The translations under genes and the position numbers were made by a program. Of a stretch of DNA of 64,000 nt, positions 19,160-31,776 are shown one piece after another; position 1 is the first letter of the stretch; each line of letters starts with the position of its first letter. The notes below the pieces were generated by a model. It was not told the DNA's origin and made no database searches. It saw nothing but the letters and a program-made list of their open reading frames with translations. Origin of the DNA: Prostheceraeus crozeri (lineage: Eukaryota > Platyhelminthes > Polycladida > Euryleptidae); assembly GCA_907163375.1 (NCBI GenBank), contig CAJQUW010008996.1, positions 191,001 to 255,000 of the forward strand. The letters run 5' to 3'.

Positions 19160-21658
19160 CGGACAGGTTACATAGGATAAGCGGGTCCTGTACTAGCTAA
19201 CTACGGATCAGTTGCAGATAAATTACCGATGTCTCACTGATGCTGAACGAATTGGCTACAAATATCTAGCGCTTCCGGAAATATAGACAGGTAAGTCATT
19301 ATAATCGGCAATTCAATTAAAAGACATTAAACAAAGTGATCGTCTCACGAAGCTATCCCATTCGTTTGTAAAATTTCAAGGAAAACCAAAAACTTTACAC
19401 GAGATATTTGTTGAGCACCAGAGACGACAAATTGAGAAATATGTATACCAACAATTAACATTCGTTAAACAAATAACAAGGGTAAAACAATTATCGACTG
19501 GTCTGGAAAGCTTGTAAACTTGCCAAAATGGGAATATGTCAACATTCATGGACAATCGCAATGTTACTAGCCTATATGGTAGTCTTATTGTGCGAAGTTA
19601 CAAGTTTTTCTATGGCAGCTGTTTTACTACTAGGTATGAGAAGAAAATCATTTTATTTTCATACTAGATGGATTATGCAAATCTTTATTTCGTAATTTAA
19701 AAAAGGATAAAGAATTGCATATCCAATTTTAAATGCTAACCTATCAAATGAAGTATACGCATCATCCTACAAATTGCACATGAAAAAACTTGCTTATTGA
19801 CCTTCATACCCAAAACATACTATTGTATGATATCATATAGGCCTAATAGTGTACGTACGAATAATACGTTTATTCAACATTGAAACAGTACCGGTAACTG
19901 TCGAATGGCGTTTGAAATGATAAGTCACACAGTAATTTTTCCCTTTTGGCAATGATTACAAACTTCCCATGCATTACTGTAATGTGTGAGTGGAAATGAT
20001 TGAAGTTTCGTACAGAAATACATATGATCAAAACTTATATAAAAAGAATTACTAGATTGATAAATGAACAATGGACGACAAGTTGATGTAAAACGACGAA
20101 TGTGAGTATATAAAACAATAGAATGTACCTTTATCATAACGTACCCGGTACAAGAAAACATTAGCATCACCTCAAGTGAAGCACATCTTGCATAAAATAC
20201 CGACGGAAAGATTTTAAGAAGTGATCATAGATACTAATTATAACAATGTGAATGTAATTCGAATGTCTGTGAGCTACACTTCTTCGTAGAGTTCATGAAC
20301 TAATACAATTTCTGAGATTCTTCTTCCCTCTCTTCATCGGAGTCAGGCATTGCCGTTTGATTTAATTGTGACACTCGTTCTTTCGACGCTTTTCGATCAC
20401 ACGTGACACCACTTGATCATAATTTCCGGCCAGGTTTGCACATACTCGTATTACGGATATCACAACTTGATAAAGTGTCGGAAAAGATGTTGAACACTTT
20501 GAGAAAAGAGTTTCCACTTTGAAAACTTGTCGTCTCGGATGAAAAATTGCATCAACTCGTCCGGTGCAATGAGTCGGCACACTGCGAGTAACTAACGGTT
20601 GAACCTGAGATGATTAGTTGATTTGTGGAGAAATTAGTGCTTTCAGAACGAAGGCGTCCAGGGCGATTTGCAATCTCACACGTTCCAGCTTCACCAACTT
20701 TTCTTCCAAGGAATTGAACTGAAATTAAGAAGTCAATAATCACCTTAATCACTGAAGAGTGGATATTTTTGATAATCATTATTGCATGTGTTAGAGGGGA
20801 AATTATTACGAGAATTCGAGTGATACATGGTGGGTGATTTGACACAAATTTTGTGAAAACGCTGCCACTGCTTAATGAATGAAAGAAAAGTGCTGATATT
20901 ACAAACACTATCATCAATACCTAAAAATTCTTGAAAGTTTCATTCATACATGGTTAATAGAATCTATATTTTTGTCATCATAGCAAGGCATGATTTGGCA
21001 TACGAGTAGGAAGACTTAAGACTTTACGGCTCTTTTAAGTTAAATTAGTTTTCATTTGACTTTATAGTAGTGATGTGAGTGATCAACCAATCGCTAATCG
21101 GTTCATTCATTATGACCCTGTTCAAACTAACTTATTCCATGCATTTTAAGATAAGTTAAGTCAAAAACAAGAGATACATAATTGCAGTAAAACATTATGA
21201 TAAAATATTCCACAATAATATTAGCAATAATATTGCTAACTTTTATTACAATCACTTCAATTTGGTAGTAGGCGTATTTTTATACGCATGCCACTTAATT
21301 ACATTATTTGAAATGTTATGTTATCGCAGCAAGATAATGTTGTTTGTCGGCTACCCATGTTAACGGATTGACTAATTCACATCAGTTAACCGTTGAAAAA
21401 GAAATTTACGGGTCCAATCTTAACACCCGAGATTTTCACTACGCTGTTTACCAAAAAAAAAAACACTAAAACCAAAGGCCAACATTGGTAGAAACGAATT
21501 TCATTAAAACTTACCTAAAACACCGTAGTATAAAAAAGCCTTTCACCAGTCAGTCTAGTAGATGTAACATCGACAGAAATTTTTAGAATTATAAAATGAA
21601 TTCGATGCATGAACTGACATCGATTCAAATGTTTTAACTGTCTTAACGCATGTTCTAT
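19160..21658. other. Interior of the 5.9-kb element, left part, no clear gene
   Basis: AT-rich. The one coding-like spot is a leftward stretch at about 20612-20713 behind a TTCTTAATTTCAG acceptor-like sequence. It reads as a short amphipathic helix rich in Leu, Glu and Arg (EEKLVKLERVRLQ). A nearby leftward frame, 20552-20917, starts with a signal-peptide-like MMIVFVISALFF. Neither is convincing alone. Confidence 0.3.
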
Positions 21659-22660
21659 CAGGGCTGTGTTCGAGGCGTCCTATTTGAAAAGTGCCTCCGC
21701 CTCAGACCTCAGCAATTAGGCCTATATAGTATAATATATACCATATACTGTAGTTATGATAATAACATGGTATAAACGTGATATGATGCTATACGATATA
21801 ATTAATTTTTCGTTGTCGGTCTAGTTCTACACACTGATGATTAATCTTGCTATTCTTAACACGGTAGGCCTACAGTAGTCTACAAATTTGGTTGGGTACT
21901 GCTGTCATAGATGTTCATCTTTGACCCCAGTACCCAACCAGATTCATGCACTCCGAATTATTGAACAGTACTTAGAAGGCTACTACTGTAGTAGTAGCCT
22001 TCTATAGTACTGTTAAATAGTTCGGAGTGCAATGGCAATCCATTTTTCATGAACATCATGCGTATAACTAGACCATCACGTAGTCTGGTAAAGAAACATA
22101 ATAAATATGACGTTCATATAAAGATCGGATTATGGTCGATTTCTATGAGTTCATGTTTTCTCACCCAGCCTAGATCTACATTTCATTAATCAGAAAGTTT
22201 AATGGATCTACTTCACAGACATGGTCGGCTAGCTGTTGTCTATACAATACCCACTAATTAATGAAAATTCATTCATTATTCAAAAGAAACGGCGGTGATG
22301 GTGTCCAAACGCCGAATTAACTAAAATCACAATAGCCGAATTCGCACCATATGTTTCATAGATTTACTTCTGTTATTGAATAGCGGACACTACAACTACT
22401 AAATACACTACAGACGACTGATGAATTACTTGTACGGTAGTAAACCAATGGAATCTATTCAATGGAGGACATGTGCGGTATCTAAACTTCATTCAGCAAT
22501 TTTTTATATTGGTTGGCATAAATTGCATCTATAACAAATGTTTATCAAATAACATCAAATATATGCATCAAATAATAGGATTATATCAAATCATATCATT
22601 CATTAAAATTTCGAAAGTCGTAGGCGGCCAATTTTTTACGCCTCCGCCTCCACAGCCCTG
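21659..22660. mobile_element. Non-autonomous hAT, 1002 bp, inside the 5.9-kb element
   Basis: The ends are CAGGGCTGTG and its perfect inverse CACAGCCCTG, followed inward by GAGGCG-rich repeats. The flanks TGTTCTAT (21651-21658) and TGTCCTAT (22661-22668) match in 7 of 8 bases, the hAT target size. There is no transposase. An 82-bp inverted repeat lies inside at 21949-22030. Confidence 0.9.
21949..22030. repeat. 82-bp inverted repeat
   Basis: GCACTCCGAA at the left and TTCGGAGTGC at the right close a stem through AACAGTACTnnAGAAGGCTACTAC with a tiny centre. A second smaller inverted repeat, GGTTGGGTACTG to CAGTACCCAACC, lies just to the left (about 21891-21940). Confidence 0.9.
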
Positions 22661-22668
22661 TGTCCTAT

Positions 22669-24400
22669 AGTTTGTCTATGCTGTCCTTGTGTGCCATATT
22701 CGTAATTTCAACTATGTTGTAAGACTTCGATCATGTATAAGATTTCCACGATTGTCCCATACTGTGATGAAATGAAAAATTGAAATCTATTAGCAAAAAT
22801 CAATCCTTATAATTTTTCAATTCCATACGTATTGCGTAAGCACAATGAAAATTCAAACGTTCAGTGGAAAATCCAGTTGTGTAGTTCATGAAATAGTTAA
22901 ATTATGATTACACTGTATGTACTAGTCACCATGTCAATTATAATGTGAAATCCGCCCCAAGAACTGGGAAACTATTCAAATCGCATGGATCCATAAGGCG
23001 CGATTGTTATGTATGATCAAATATTATCATACAACATAGTCTAGGCCTTAAGAGTCCTGCTGTTTTTAATGTGACTGCAATACAGTGTATTGTTAAGAAA
23101 CATGACTGCAAATAGAAATTGATAGGGAATTTCCGACTTACCATTTTGTCAATATCACTGATGCAGAAGACATGTATCTAGTGACAATGGCAGATGGAAG
23201 TAAGTCGACGACATTGAGCTGTTTTTCGTTGTCTGCCTGTTGGGGTCTGGAAAACTAATGGCCACGACTAGGACTCACCAAGATCATCACAGGAAACTAA
23301 TTTTCCATTGAATGTAGTGCAAATTCAGACATGTATTCAGGCTGACTAGAAAATTATTCACGGCATAAGATGTACAGTCAGTTAATTTAGATTGTGAGGA
23401 ATAAATCGGTGTGAAATGCCATTAGACGACGTTGAATTGTTCTCCAAACTGCACCACACTGAATCAGATATATATTAAGCATTGAACAAATCACATCCAC
23501 CTTCAACGGTGAGACATTTGAGATAACCAAGTCAACTTTCTCAGTCGATATTCGCCTGCAATTGTGAAAGTTGATGATCGGCTGTTCCCTCTGCAAGTTG
23601 CCGGCGTTGACTGCGCTTCACGGCCTGGCCAATCACGTAAGCGTAAGGGGCGATCGATCACAAGATTGCAAAACATTGCGCTGCTTGAAAATGCGTGTCG
23701 TGTGTGAAAAAGTGCTTATGCCGCGTCAAACAGAAAATTCGCGCGCGCCATTTGCTTCAGCTGAATCACAACCAAAGGCAATTGTATAGTGACAGAGTGA
23801 CTATAGATTGCCCTTGCAGACGCAAGCATAATATGGTTCATGAGTGACATTACCGCCCGTCAAAATGAATTGGACACAACTCACAAACTATAACTTCCAA
23901 GATCGCCCGACATGCACAACACAAGGATTCGATAGAAAAGAAATTGAAATGAACGCAATGCATGCACGGCGATGTTCTTTACTTGTTATGCTCACTGAAA
24001 TCATAGTTATAAAAATAGCAAGAAATTGCCCTGGTTATTACATGTTACGCAAAAAAATAATATTCCTGTCGAAATTATGCACGCGTTCGATTCTGGTGGC
24101 CTACGGTGTACTCTCGCACACTTTGGCAAAAGTAGAAACATTGAATGCAATCAAGCATAATAAAACTAAACGCTTCGATTTAATAATACTTAAAACAGGA
24201 TGCCGAATTACAGATCATCGATCTTATTCATCGCTAGACCACAAAATATTCTGGAATGTGATCTGCATCCAGGCTTTCAGCAGACGTTCGACTTAGATGT
24301 TGTTTGATAAAACCAAAAAGAGGACTAAAAGATAAACGAATCAAGTAGCATTCGATAAGTTTAAGCAGGAAAGTAAGCCTATGTATATTATATCAGAATT
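22669..24400. other. Interior of the 5.9-kb element, right part, no clear gene
   Basis: A frame at 23844-24296 (150 codons) is open but looks like no known protein and has no supporting signals. GC is raised around 23580-23780. I would not call a gene. Confidence 0.3.
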
Positions 24401-24634
24401 TACACGAAAATTTCAACCTGCGGAAGTTCAACCGCTGGAACATGCGCAACCATTTCTATTCCGTGAAGCGTCCGTAAATCATGAATTTAAAGTCCGAGAA
24501 ACGGAAGCCCGACGGATTTCCGTATACTGCCGTTCTTTATCCGTAGTCTCCCGGACAAAAGTGTGAGTTAATGGAAGACCGACGGATGTCCATTTCTTAC
24601 CCGTTTTGTCCGCGGACAAAGCTTGGTCGGCGGG

Positions 24635-25856
24635 TAATGAAACAACGATGGGAGTTTTCAGCTGTCTGAGAGAATTCCTTTCATTACATTCTCATATGGA
24701 TGTTCTATTGGTTCAAATGGACATTGAGGACATTGTTAGAGTTATCAAATTGGCTTTGGATAATGATTATGTGAGAATAGAGGGGCAAGTTTTTCGTCAG
24801 GTGAATGGACTATCAATGGGCAATTCTGTGGCTCCATCCATCGCTATCATTTATATGCACTCTGTGGAAACCAGAACATTACAAGAATTACCAGCAACGG
24901 TCCTTTGGAAACGTTACATCGATGATGTGTTCATCGTATGGCCTACCGAAGTGTCTGCTGATCATATACTTAGACTGGCTAATTCCTGTAATGAGAAGAT
25001 TCAATTCAGTATGGAATTTCCCATGAATGATGTACTGCCCTTCCTTGATTGTGAGGTTTATCGCGATGGTTTGAATTTCCAAACGAGGCTATATTTCAAA
25101 TCTATCCATAGTGGTGCCATCTGTCATTGGAAATCCTATGGTCCTCAATCGGAGAAAAGGTCCATAGTTCTTGGAGAACTACATAGAGCGGTATCAAGAT
25201 CCACCAACGATGTCAATGAAAATGATTCTATACGCAAAGTATTAGATCGTTTCAGGTCCAATGGATACCCAGATAATTTCCTCAAGAGAGTTTTGGCTTC
25301 CTTCAACAACAGAGACACCCATGACAGAATTGAGAATACGGAAAAGCCTGTATTTCTGCGTGTTCCTTATCTGGGAGAAAAACACAAGAGGCAATCATTA
25401 TCGTTACTGAAAAGGACAGGTCTCTCACACAAGGTTCGAATACGGTTTGATTGCGGGCCTCCTATGAAGAGATTTCTCAAGAGCCCAAAGGAAAGTAATT
25501 TATGTGACACTTCTTGTGATACCTGTGCTATCTCAAAGAAACCGAATCGCTGCTTGAATAAATTCGTGGTGTACAAAATAATATGCAATATATGTAACCA
25601 TGTATACATCGGTGAGACGTCTAGGACAATCCAATCAAGAATCCGGGAACATATCCGAGTTGGCTCTCCTTCTGCAGTGAGAATACACTACGATGAACAA
25701 CATCCAGACTCTTCTGCATGTAATGTAACGTGGGAAATTCTCTATCATAACATAAGAAATTGGAACAAGCGTTTGTCTTTAGAGGCTATTTGCATATCTG
25801 AATGCATGGAGCCTCTGATGAATGGTTGTATCGGTAGAAGAATTGTGCATGTTTGA
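24635..25856 (+). CDS. Penelope-like RT C-terminal half plus GIY-YIG nuclease
   Basis: The gene continues from 18695. It has RT motif B in GQVFRQVNGLSMGNSVAPS, motif C in RYIDDVFIVW, a thumb region and then the linker. The GIY-YIG nuclease follows, with Y-x-x-C-x-x-C-x-x-x-YIGETSR, R-x-x-E-H and a late E-A-I-x-I step. A zinc-type cysteine cluster CDTSCDTCAISKKPNRC sits before the nuclease, as in Penelope/Poseidon-type elements. The frame is open to its natural stop. The open frame extends upstream to about 24606, but those first codons belong to the inserted element. Confidence 0.93.
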
Positions 25857-26193
25857 TTTTATTATCTTATCTAATTTCATGTCTAAATGTCTTAAATAAT
25901 TTTTTTGGTCTTATAGATGAGCTTAGATAGACGATTGAATGTATCTTAACTCTATGTACAGTTTTATAATTTCTCACGTTTTACTTATTTCAGACATTAG
26001 TAGTATAGAGACATGCTTCGTAAATTTAATGACAATAATGGTCTTGATTCTTGACAATTAAGTGATGAATGTTATTCATGTACTTCCTATCTTGATGTTC
26101 TGGTCATTTATGCATGTGATCAAGCAGGAGACTGCGAAACGTCGTGCTGCTAGTACAGTCTGGTATCCGTCGAAGAATCCTCCTTGCTATTAC

Positions 26194-28263
26194 TATAACT
26201 ACCGATCAAAATGTGTTAATCTATTTTCATTATAAAGCAGCACAGTGAATAAAACAGTCAAGGGTTGTCCTTGCTTTTGTTATGAAATTACTTATTAATA
26301 GTTTTAGAAATATTCTAAATTATCTTTTTTCATCTTTTGATATAGGATTAATTACCAGCATAATGATAATGTTCTAGTGGGACTCAACCGAGAATAGTGG
26401 TCCCTCTATCTTGAAGGGGAGGATGTTTTTTCAGCAAATACCATGCATGACATGTAGAATACATTGCTCGTGTTTCAAAATAGGCCTACCTTGTATAGTG
26501 GCCATCATCATTCATCGTCATGGAATATCATTGGATCTGACTTTATCATGACGTCATCTACCTTATTTCTTAGAAACTGATTAATTTCCATTGAGTTAAA
26601 AGGGGAGAGGGGACTGACTACTTGACGCACAAGTACTGTGTGACGCTTTCTAGCAACGATGATTGCTAAATGTAATTTTTGTTTGCCAATCTGTGTTGTT
26701 CTTAAGCAAAGCGACACTCATTAATTCATTCACTCAACGGATAGTCAGTCAAGGCTATTCTTAAGAATTTTCTTTAGGTGTAACATACACCTAATGTAGC
26801 AAAATCTGGGTGTATACAGAAAAAGTGGTGACTCGAAAGATCATTTTAGACTCAATTACTTTATACCGATTTTGTAATGAAACTCATTTCTGTTTCTGTC
26901 GTATTTTATTTCGAGCGTGCCGAGTGAATCCACAAGTTATCTCGTTTCTTTTTTGAGTGGTTAATCTTAATAAGATTGGATTTCTTTAACTGAAAGAGTA
27001 TCACACACCCAGACACTCAATTTTCAGGTGTATAATATACCTCATATATTCCTTAATAAACTAAGTCAGTATTATGTTTCGTTATCTCAGGCTTATTTCA
27101 TATGCGAACGAAGGAAAATTTTGTTGGTTCTGTGGCTTAAGAGAGTGAGGGCAGATATGCATACATTTTCATGACGTTCTATAAATATGTTTCATTTTAT
27201 AAAGCCTGCAATGTTCCCCCTACATCGATAGATTACTGCACTTTTTCTCAAATATGACATACATTTATATGGAAGGTCATTAAAATGTATGAGTAGAACT
27301 GACTGCGTAAGAAGAATTCTTACAGAATCTGTGGTTCGGCTGATTAGTACTACAATGCTATGCTCAAAGAAAGTAGTGTCGCTCACGCATTAAATATCCA
27401 AAATATTTCAGAGCATGGCCAAACGCCTTCCAGAAACCGGCACACGTAAATGACAACTATTATAGGCGGTGAATATCCGATAACAATTATCTTAATTCTT
27501 ACGTTATGAGAAAATATGTAGACTTTCCAATGTAAACAAATGTAGTTTCGCTCACGCTTTGAAATGGTCTTTAGTATTGAAAGTACTGTAGTTGTTTCAG
27601 CAATGACTTCTTATACTCATACCCCGCGACCATGCAGTAGGCCTTTATGCCTTTTAAAGAGTAATTTCATGATGTACATGTATGTCTCTATGAAATTTCT
27701 TCTTAACCTCATGGGTAGGAATGCTGGTAGTGGTTTGTGCAGTGTTCAGTTAGATATCGCACTTTTTTATCAGAGGAACAGTCGTCGCTATCACGGAACA
27801 GACTAAACGGTCTGTCACAATATAAGTGTTATCTATATTTCTCATTCGTCTCGATGTCATTCCTACTTTTGTCCTTCATTTAATCGATTATCTACTTCTA
27901 ATGTATCTATGTGTAAGTAATTACCAAGTTATATTGTTAATGTTATTATTATAGTTGCGTCTTGGCACAAGAACATTGATATTAAGAATTTCGAAAATAT
28001 TCTCTGCACATTTTAATTCTCTGAAGACCCTCATGATAGAAGAAATGGTTCGAAAAATGCTGTGATTTTATACATGCATATATTATGTCTACTGGGTATG
28101 ACAACATTTAAATCACTTAAAGAAGTATCATGATATTATAATAGGCTGCAAGCATAGCCCTATTGCGAATCATTCATTTTAAAATATTTTGATTCGTACG
28201 TATATACAAGAACTTAACTTCAAAATGCCACCTTGCTGTGTTATATGGAGCGACATTGGTTAG
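26194..28263. other. Mostly gene-free stretch with one MITE
   Basis: Apart from the TTAA-flanked MITE at 26765-27052 I see only AT-rich DNA and short, unconvincing frames. The right part may be the 5' flank or first intron of the tnp2-like element. Confidence 0.4.
26765..27052. mobile_element. 288-bp MITE with TTAA target site
   Basis: It is flanked by TTAA at 26761-26764 and 27053-27056. The inverted ends share AGGTGTAACATACACCT on the left and AGGTGTATAATATACCT on the right, each itself a small palindrome, followed inward by TCTGGGTGT and its inverse. TTAA targeting fits piggyBac or Kolobok families. Confidence 0.75.
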
Positions 28264-30300
28264 ATGATCTCGTTTCCCCCATCATCTACATTCAATTTTC
28301 AGATGAGTGTCAAACGCCGAAGAACAAGGCGAGAACTGAATAGAATTGTTGATAGGATATGCGATTCATCGGATTCTACTCATGAAATAGACGATGTTTA
28401 TGTCGTAATTAAAGAAGATTCAACACCAGGTAGCAGTTTGACAGCGAATCCTGTTCATTATTGTATTAGCAACGAAGAAAGTTTTGAAGAATTCAGTTAG
28501 ACTGAAATCAACTGTCAATTTGATTCATCTTGGGAAACCTCAGAGACCGAAAGTGATACTGACCTTGATTTCAGAAAAGATATGACTAAAGTCTTCAAAG
28601 AAATTACTATCACCCAAAATGACCTAACAAGAGTACTGAAAGTACTGAATAAATATCATCCTGAACTGCCCGTTGATGCGCGTACACTCCTCAGTACTAA
28701 TCAAGATAAAATAGAAACGAGAGTAGTACCTCCCGGAGAATATTATCATTTTGGACTGAAAACAGGTTTAGCGTTCGTTACTGAGCAACTGAAAATAAGT
28801 GATACGTTGCGTCTGCAGTTCAACTTTGACGGGTTGCCCATTCACCGCAGTAATACTAAAGGATTTTGGCCCATCTTATGTTCTCTATCGGGGCAGTCAT
28901 CATCTATTTTTATCGTAGGTGCATATTATGGGATCAGAAGCTCGAGGACCCTAATGATTATTTAAAGGACATGATTGAAGAGCTGCAAGACATCTTGCGA
29001 AATGGATTTAGCGGTGTAAATGCGATTTTTCAGTGCTGTTCTTGCGATACGCTAGCTAGGCATTTTATACTTAATGTCAAGTCACATGCCTCCTATTATG
29101 GTTGCGAAAGGTGTTCGCAAATGGGAATTACAATTGATCGAAGAAGGATTTTTCCTGACGTCAACTTTCGTAAGCGTGATGACTCGACATTTAGATCTCG
29201 TGAACACCCAAGTCATTATAAAGGTTCTTCTCCTTTCGAAATAATACCAGAAATCGACATGGCGACTAGTTTTCCATTGGATTATATGCACAGTGTGTGC
29301 AAAGGGGTCACATACAAATTATTAGAGGAGTTGAGGTCTGGTGAGCGCGAAAGGTTGTCTGCTCTGCAATTAAATCGTATGTCGTCATTGCTTCTTTCAT
29401 TACGGAATGATATAGTAGATGATTTCAGTAGACGTCCACGAAGTTTTAATCATTTGGGCATGTGGAAGGCTACGGAACTGCGTTTGTTCCTCTTGTACCT
29501 TGCTCCAGTTGTTTTGCCGAAGTTCTGCAGAGTATTTCGAATGTTTCAATTCACTATCGGTAGTGATGCGCATACTTTGTTCTCATAGCCGTGACTACTT
29601 TATTTACGCTAGTGACCTATTGAGCCGAGTCGTATCACAAATTCGTGTCATTTTTGGTGAACGTTCTTTAGTGTATAATGTACATTCTCTGTGTCATATC
29701 GCAGATGATGTGGAAAAGTTCGGATTGCTAGATTCATTTAGCTGCTTCCAGAATGAAAACTTTCCGCGTTTCCTGAAGCGGATTCTTCGGTCTCCGAGAT
29801 ATCTATTGCAGCAACTGGTGAGACGTGTGTCGGAGTTAGACCAATCTCTAGGTCACTGTCATCAGGAATTCAAGTTTGGAATAGAATTGACGAAAGAAAT
29901 ACATCCCCAGAACTTACCGGCTTTCAATTTTCGCTCTAATGTGAAATTCCTCAGTACCTTGACTTTGAATTCAGGTTCAAGCTTTTGTGTCATTAGGGCC
30001 GACTCCCAAAACCAGTATGCAATCTTAAAGGGGGAATCATTGAAACCATTTAAAGTTTTATACTTTGCTCGGCATGAAGATACTGATAACATTTTTGTAG
30101 TTGGATGGATCCTTAGAGTAGTTGGTAATGCTTTCGATAATCCTCTACCTTCTGATAAAGTTGGTATTGCCACGGTGTCTACATTAACCACTCACTCGCC
30201 AGTTGTTGTTACTGTTTCAGACGTAGCTGGTAAGGGGATGTTGCTGAGAGAAAAATATTTTGCATCCATTCTACATAGTCAGACATTATTTCGCTCTTAG
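28264..30300 (+). pseudogene. tnp2-like (EnSpm/CACTA-related) transposase
   Basis: Signature blocks in order: a coding stretch starting with MSVKRRRTRRELNR after an intron-acceptor-like TTCAATTTTCAG; FNFDGLPIHRSNTKGFWPI (about 28825); HYKGSSPFEI and FPLDYMHSVCKGVTYKLL (about 29270); VYNVHSLCHIADDV (about 29670); and NENFPRFLKRILRSP (about 29755). These are typical of animal tnp2/Transposase_21-like proteins. The frame has a stop near 28498 and shifts near 28930 and 29575, so the gene is dead but recent. Family placement is from memory of this protein type; inverted ends were not found. Confidence 0.7.
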
Positions 30301-30351
30301 CAGCAATGCAACAGAAATAGAACCTTAAAAATACTTAACTAACAGCGCACA

Positions 30352-30501
30352 ATGTCTTTTCAGACGTATCACTTAGTCCAATTCATTGATGAATCAATTG
30401 AAGTTGTTTTGGACGAGTGGATTGACGGAAGATTACAAGACAATCTCGCAATCGTGGCCTTCCCCCCGAAGCATCAGTATCGTATACTGCGCCGATATTA
30501 G
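30352..30501 (+). CDS. Short first exon of the element's second gene
   Basis: Fifty codons starting ATG at 30352, just 50 bases past the transposase stop. It reads MSFQTYHLVQFIDESIEVV and later AFPPKHQYR. Proteins with a DUF4806 domain often start with this beta-rich pattern (V-x-F-x-D-x-S-x-x-V-V followed by a tryptophan and a W/F-P-P step). It is therefore likely the N-terminal exon of the gene whose last parts lie at 31777-32640. Confidence 0.45.
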   Translation: MSFQTYHLVQFIDESIEVVLDEWIDGRLQDNLAIVAFPPKHQYRILRRY

Positions 30502-31753
30502 CGTGATCAAAGTCCCTCACAATCAACGTGGATGACGTATAAAGTGAAAATCCTATTTTTTCATAGTAAGTTTATACTATTCATAATAATAATACGCTAA
30601 TCGAAATTAAAAGCAATATATGAGTACCTGGCGTCTACATCAGCTTGGGGGGAGCGACGTTGGAGGATAATTTTGAAAACCTTTATAACCGTAGATTTTA
30701 TCGAGAGAAACCTAAAAGCATAAAAATACGTGTTTTTGAGCTGGGAGGCCTGAAATTATCAGTTTCAACTATACATGTTATTTACGCAGCTAATGGAGAC
30801 TAACAATCTTTATTGCATTTTTCGAGATCAACATATCTATGCTTGAGGGCAATGATATGGTTTTTGATCGAGGAAAATGCAATTATGATAGTTATCTTTG
30901 CACTATTGTCTCTGATTTGCGTAGTAACTTCATATTGAACAGATCTAGTAGGCGCCATGAGTCGGTGATTGTTCATAAAATTCCTAAAATATGAGAATAG
31001 CTAAAACTCCTAAAATCTGAGAGTCCGGCAAAAATTCGAAAAAATTTCATAATACAGTATCTGCATCATTTCCATAAATCAGAAAAGGACTCGAATTATG
31101 TGAAAATTGGCATAAATATTATAATTATATATATCAAATAATTAAACATAATTGGTGAAATAATGGTGATCTTATATTATCTTTAATATGACTCGTACAA
31201 CAATGGAAATTTAAAAGAGCTTATATTACATAAAGTTGATGACTACAAGTATGAATGTATCAAATGCAATCAGATTGGTGATTCTAAGGGAGGAATAAAT
31301 CAAGAATTGTCGCATTCTAAATCTGCTTTAAGTACATACTAAAACAGCCACGACGTTATCGAAACAAGCACTGTTCCTTTGATAAATCAATGTTATTGTC
31401 TAAGTCTGTGGTATCATTTCATGAAATTTTAAATTATAGCACATCATTTTGATATTTCTTTACCCATTCATTTGAAATTTCTAAATAATGATATTCCCAG
31501 AAAACGTATTAAGATATGGCTTAGCTTTTCATTCGTAAACTCGAGCAGACAAATGGTAATTATGAACCTAAATAAGAACCTTATTCTTCATTCTATTCAT
31601 ATTTCAATAGGGAGCTTGAAGTAAAATTTTTGCTTAGTAACAGTAGTTGACGTTTGACGTTATTCGTTTCTTAACTTAGCGCAATCAGTCAATTATATAG
31701 GACTGATGTTCATTAATAAGTTACATTTCTCTATTTCTTCCGAGTATGCATAA
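30502..31753. other. Gene-free stretch, probably intronic
   Basis: AT-rich DNA between two coding parts of the same presumed gene. I see no other element inside. Confidence 0.4.
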
Positions 31754-31776
31754 ATGTTATTTCTCTTGCTTGCAGT

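Larger units (their letters stand above)
18696..24634. mobile_element. 5.9-kb TA-flanked DNA element of unknown superfamily
   Basis: The ends are CCCGCCGAGCAA and the inverse of CCCGCCGACCAA. TA lies at 18694-18695 and 24635-24636, and removing the element with one TA restores the Penelope reading frame exactly, so the limits are firm. Both subterminal regions are dense in CGGAC/GTCCG words. No known transposase is recognisable inside. It contains a 1-kb hAT (21659-22660). It is probably non-autonomous, or belongs to a superfamily I cannot recognise. Confidence 0.88.
17849..26193 (+). mobile_element. Penelope-like element, rightward copy, split by a 5.9-kb element
   Basis: This holds nearly the whole RT/GIY-YIG gene and about 340 bases of 3' untranslated DNA. 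It ends near 26193, where similarity to the left arm stops. A hammerhead-like core (AGCAGGAGACTGCGAAACG, near 26122) lies in the 3' part. Penelope-like elements are known to carry hammerhead ribozymes. The near identity of the two arms indicates a recent insertion. Confidence 0.9.

Noticed and set aside
23844-24296. 150-codon frame inside the 5.9-kb element as its transposase
   Set aside because: No catalytic motif, no DNA-binding motif and no similarity to any transposase I know.
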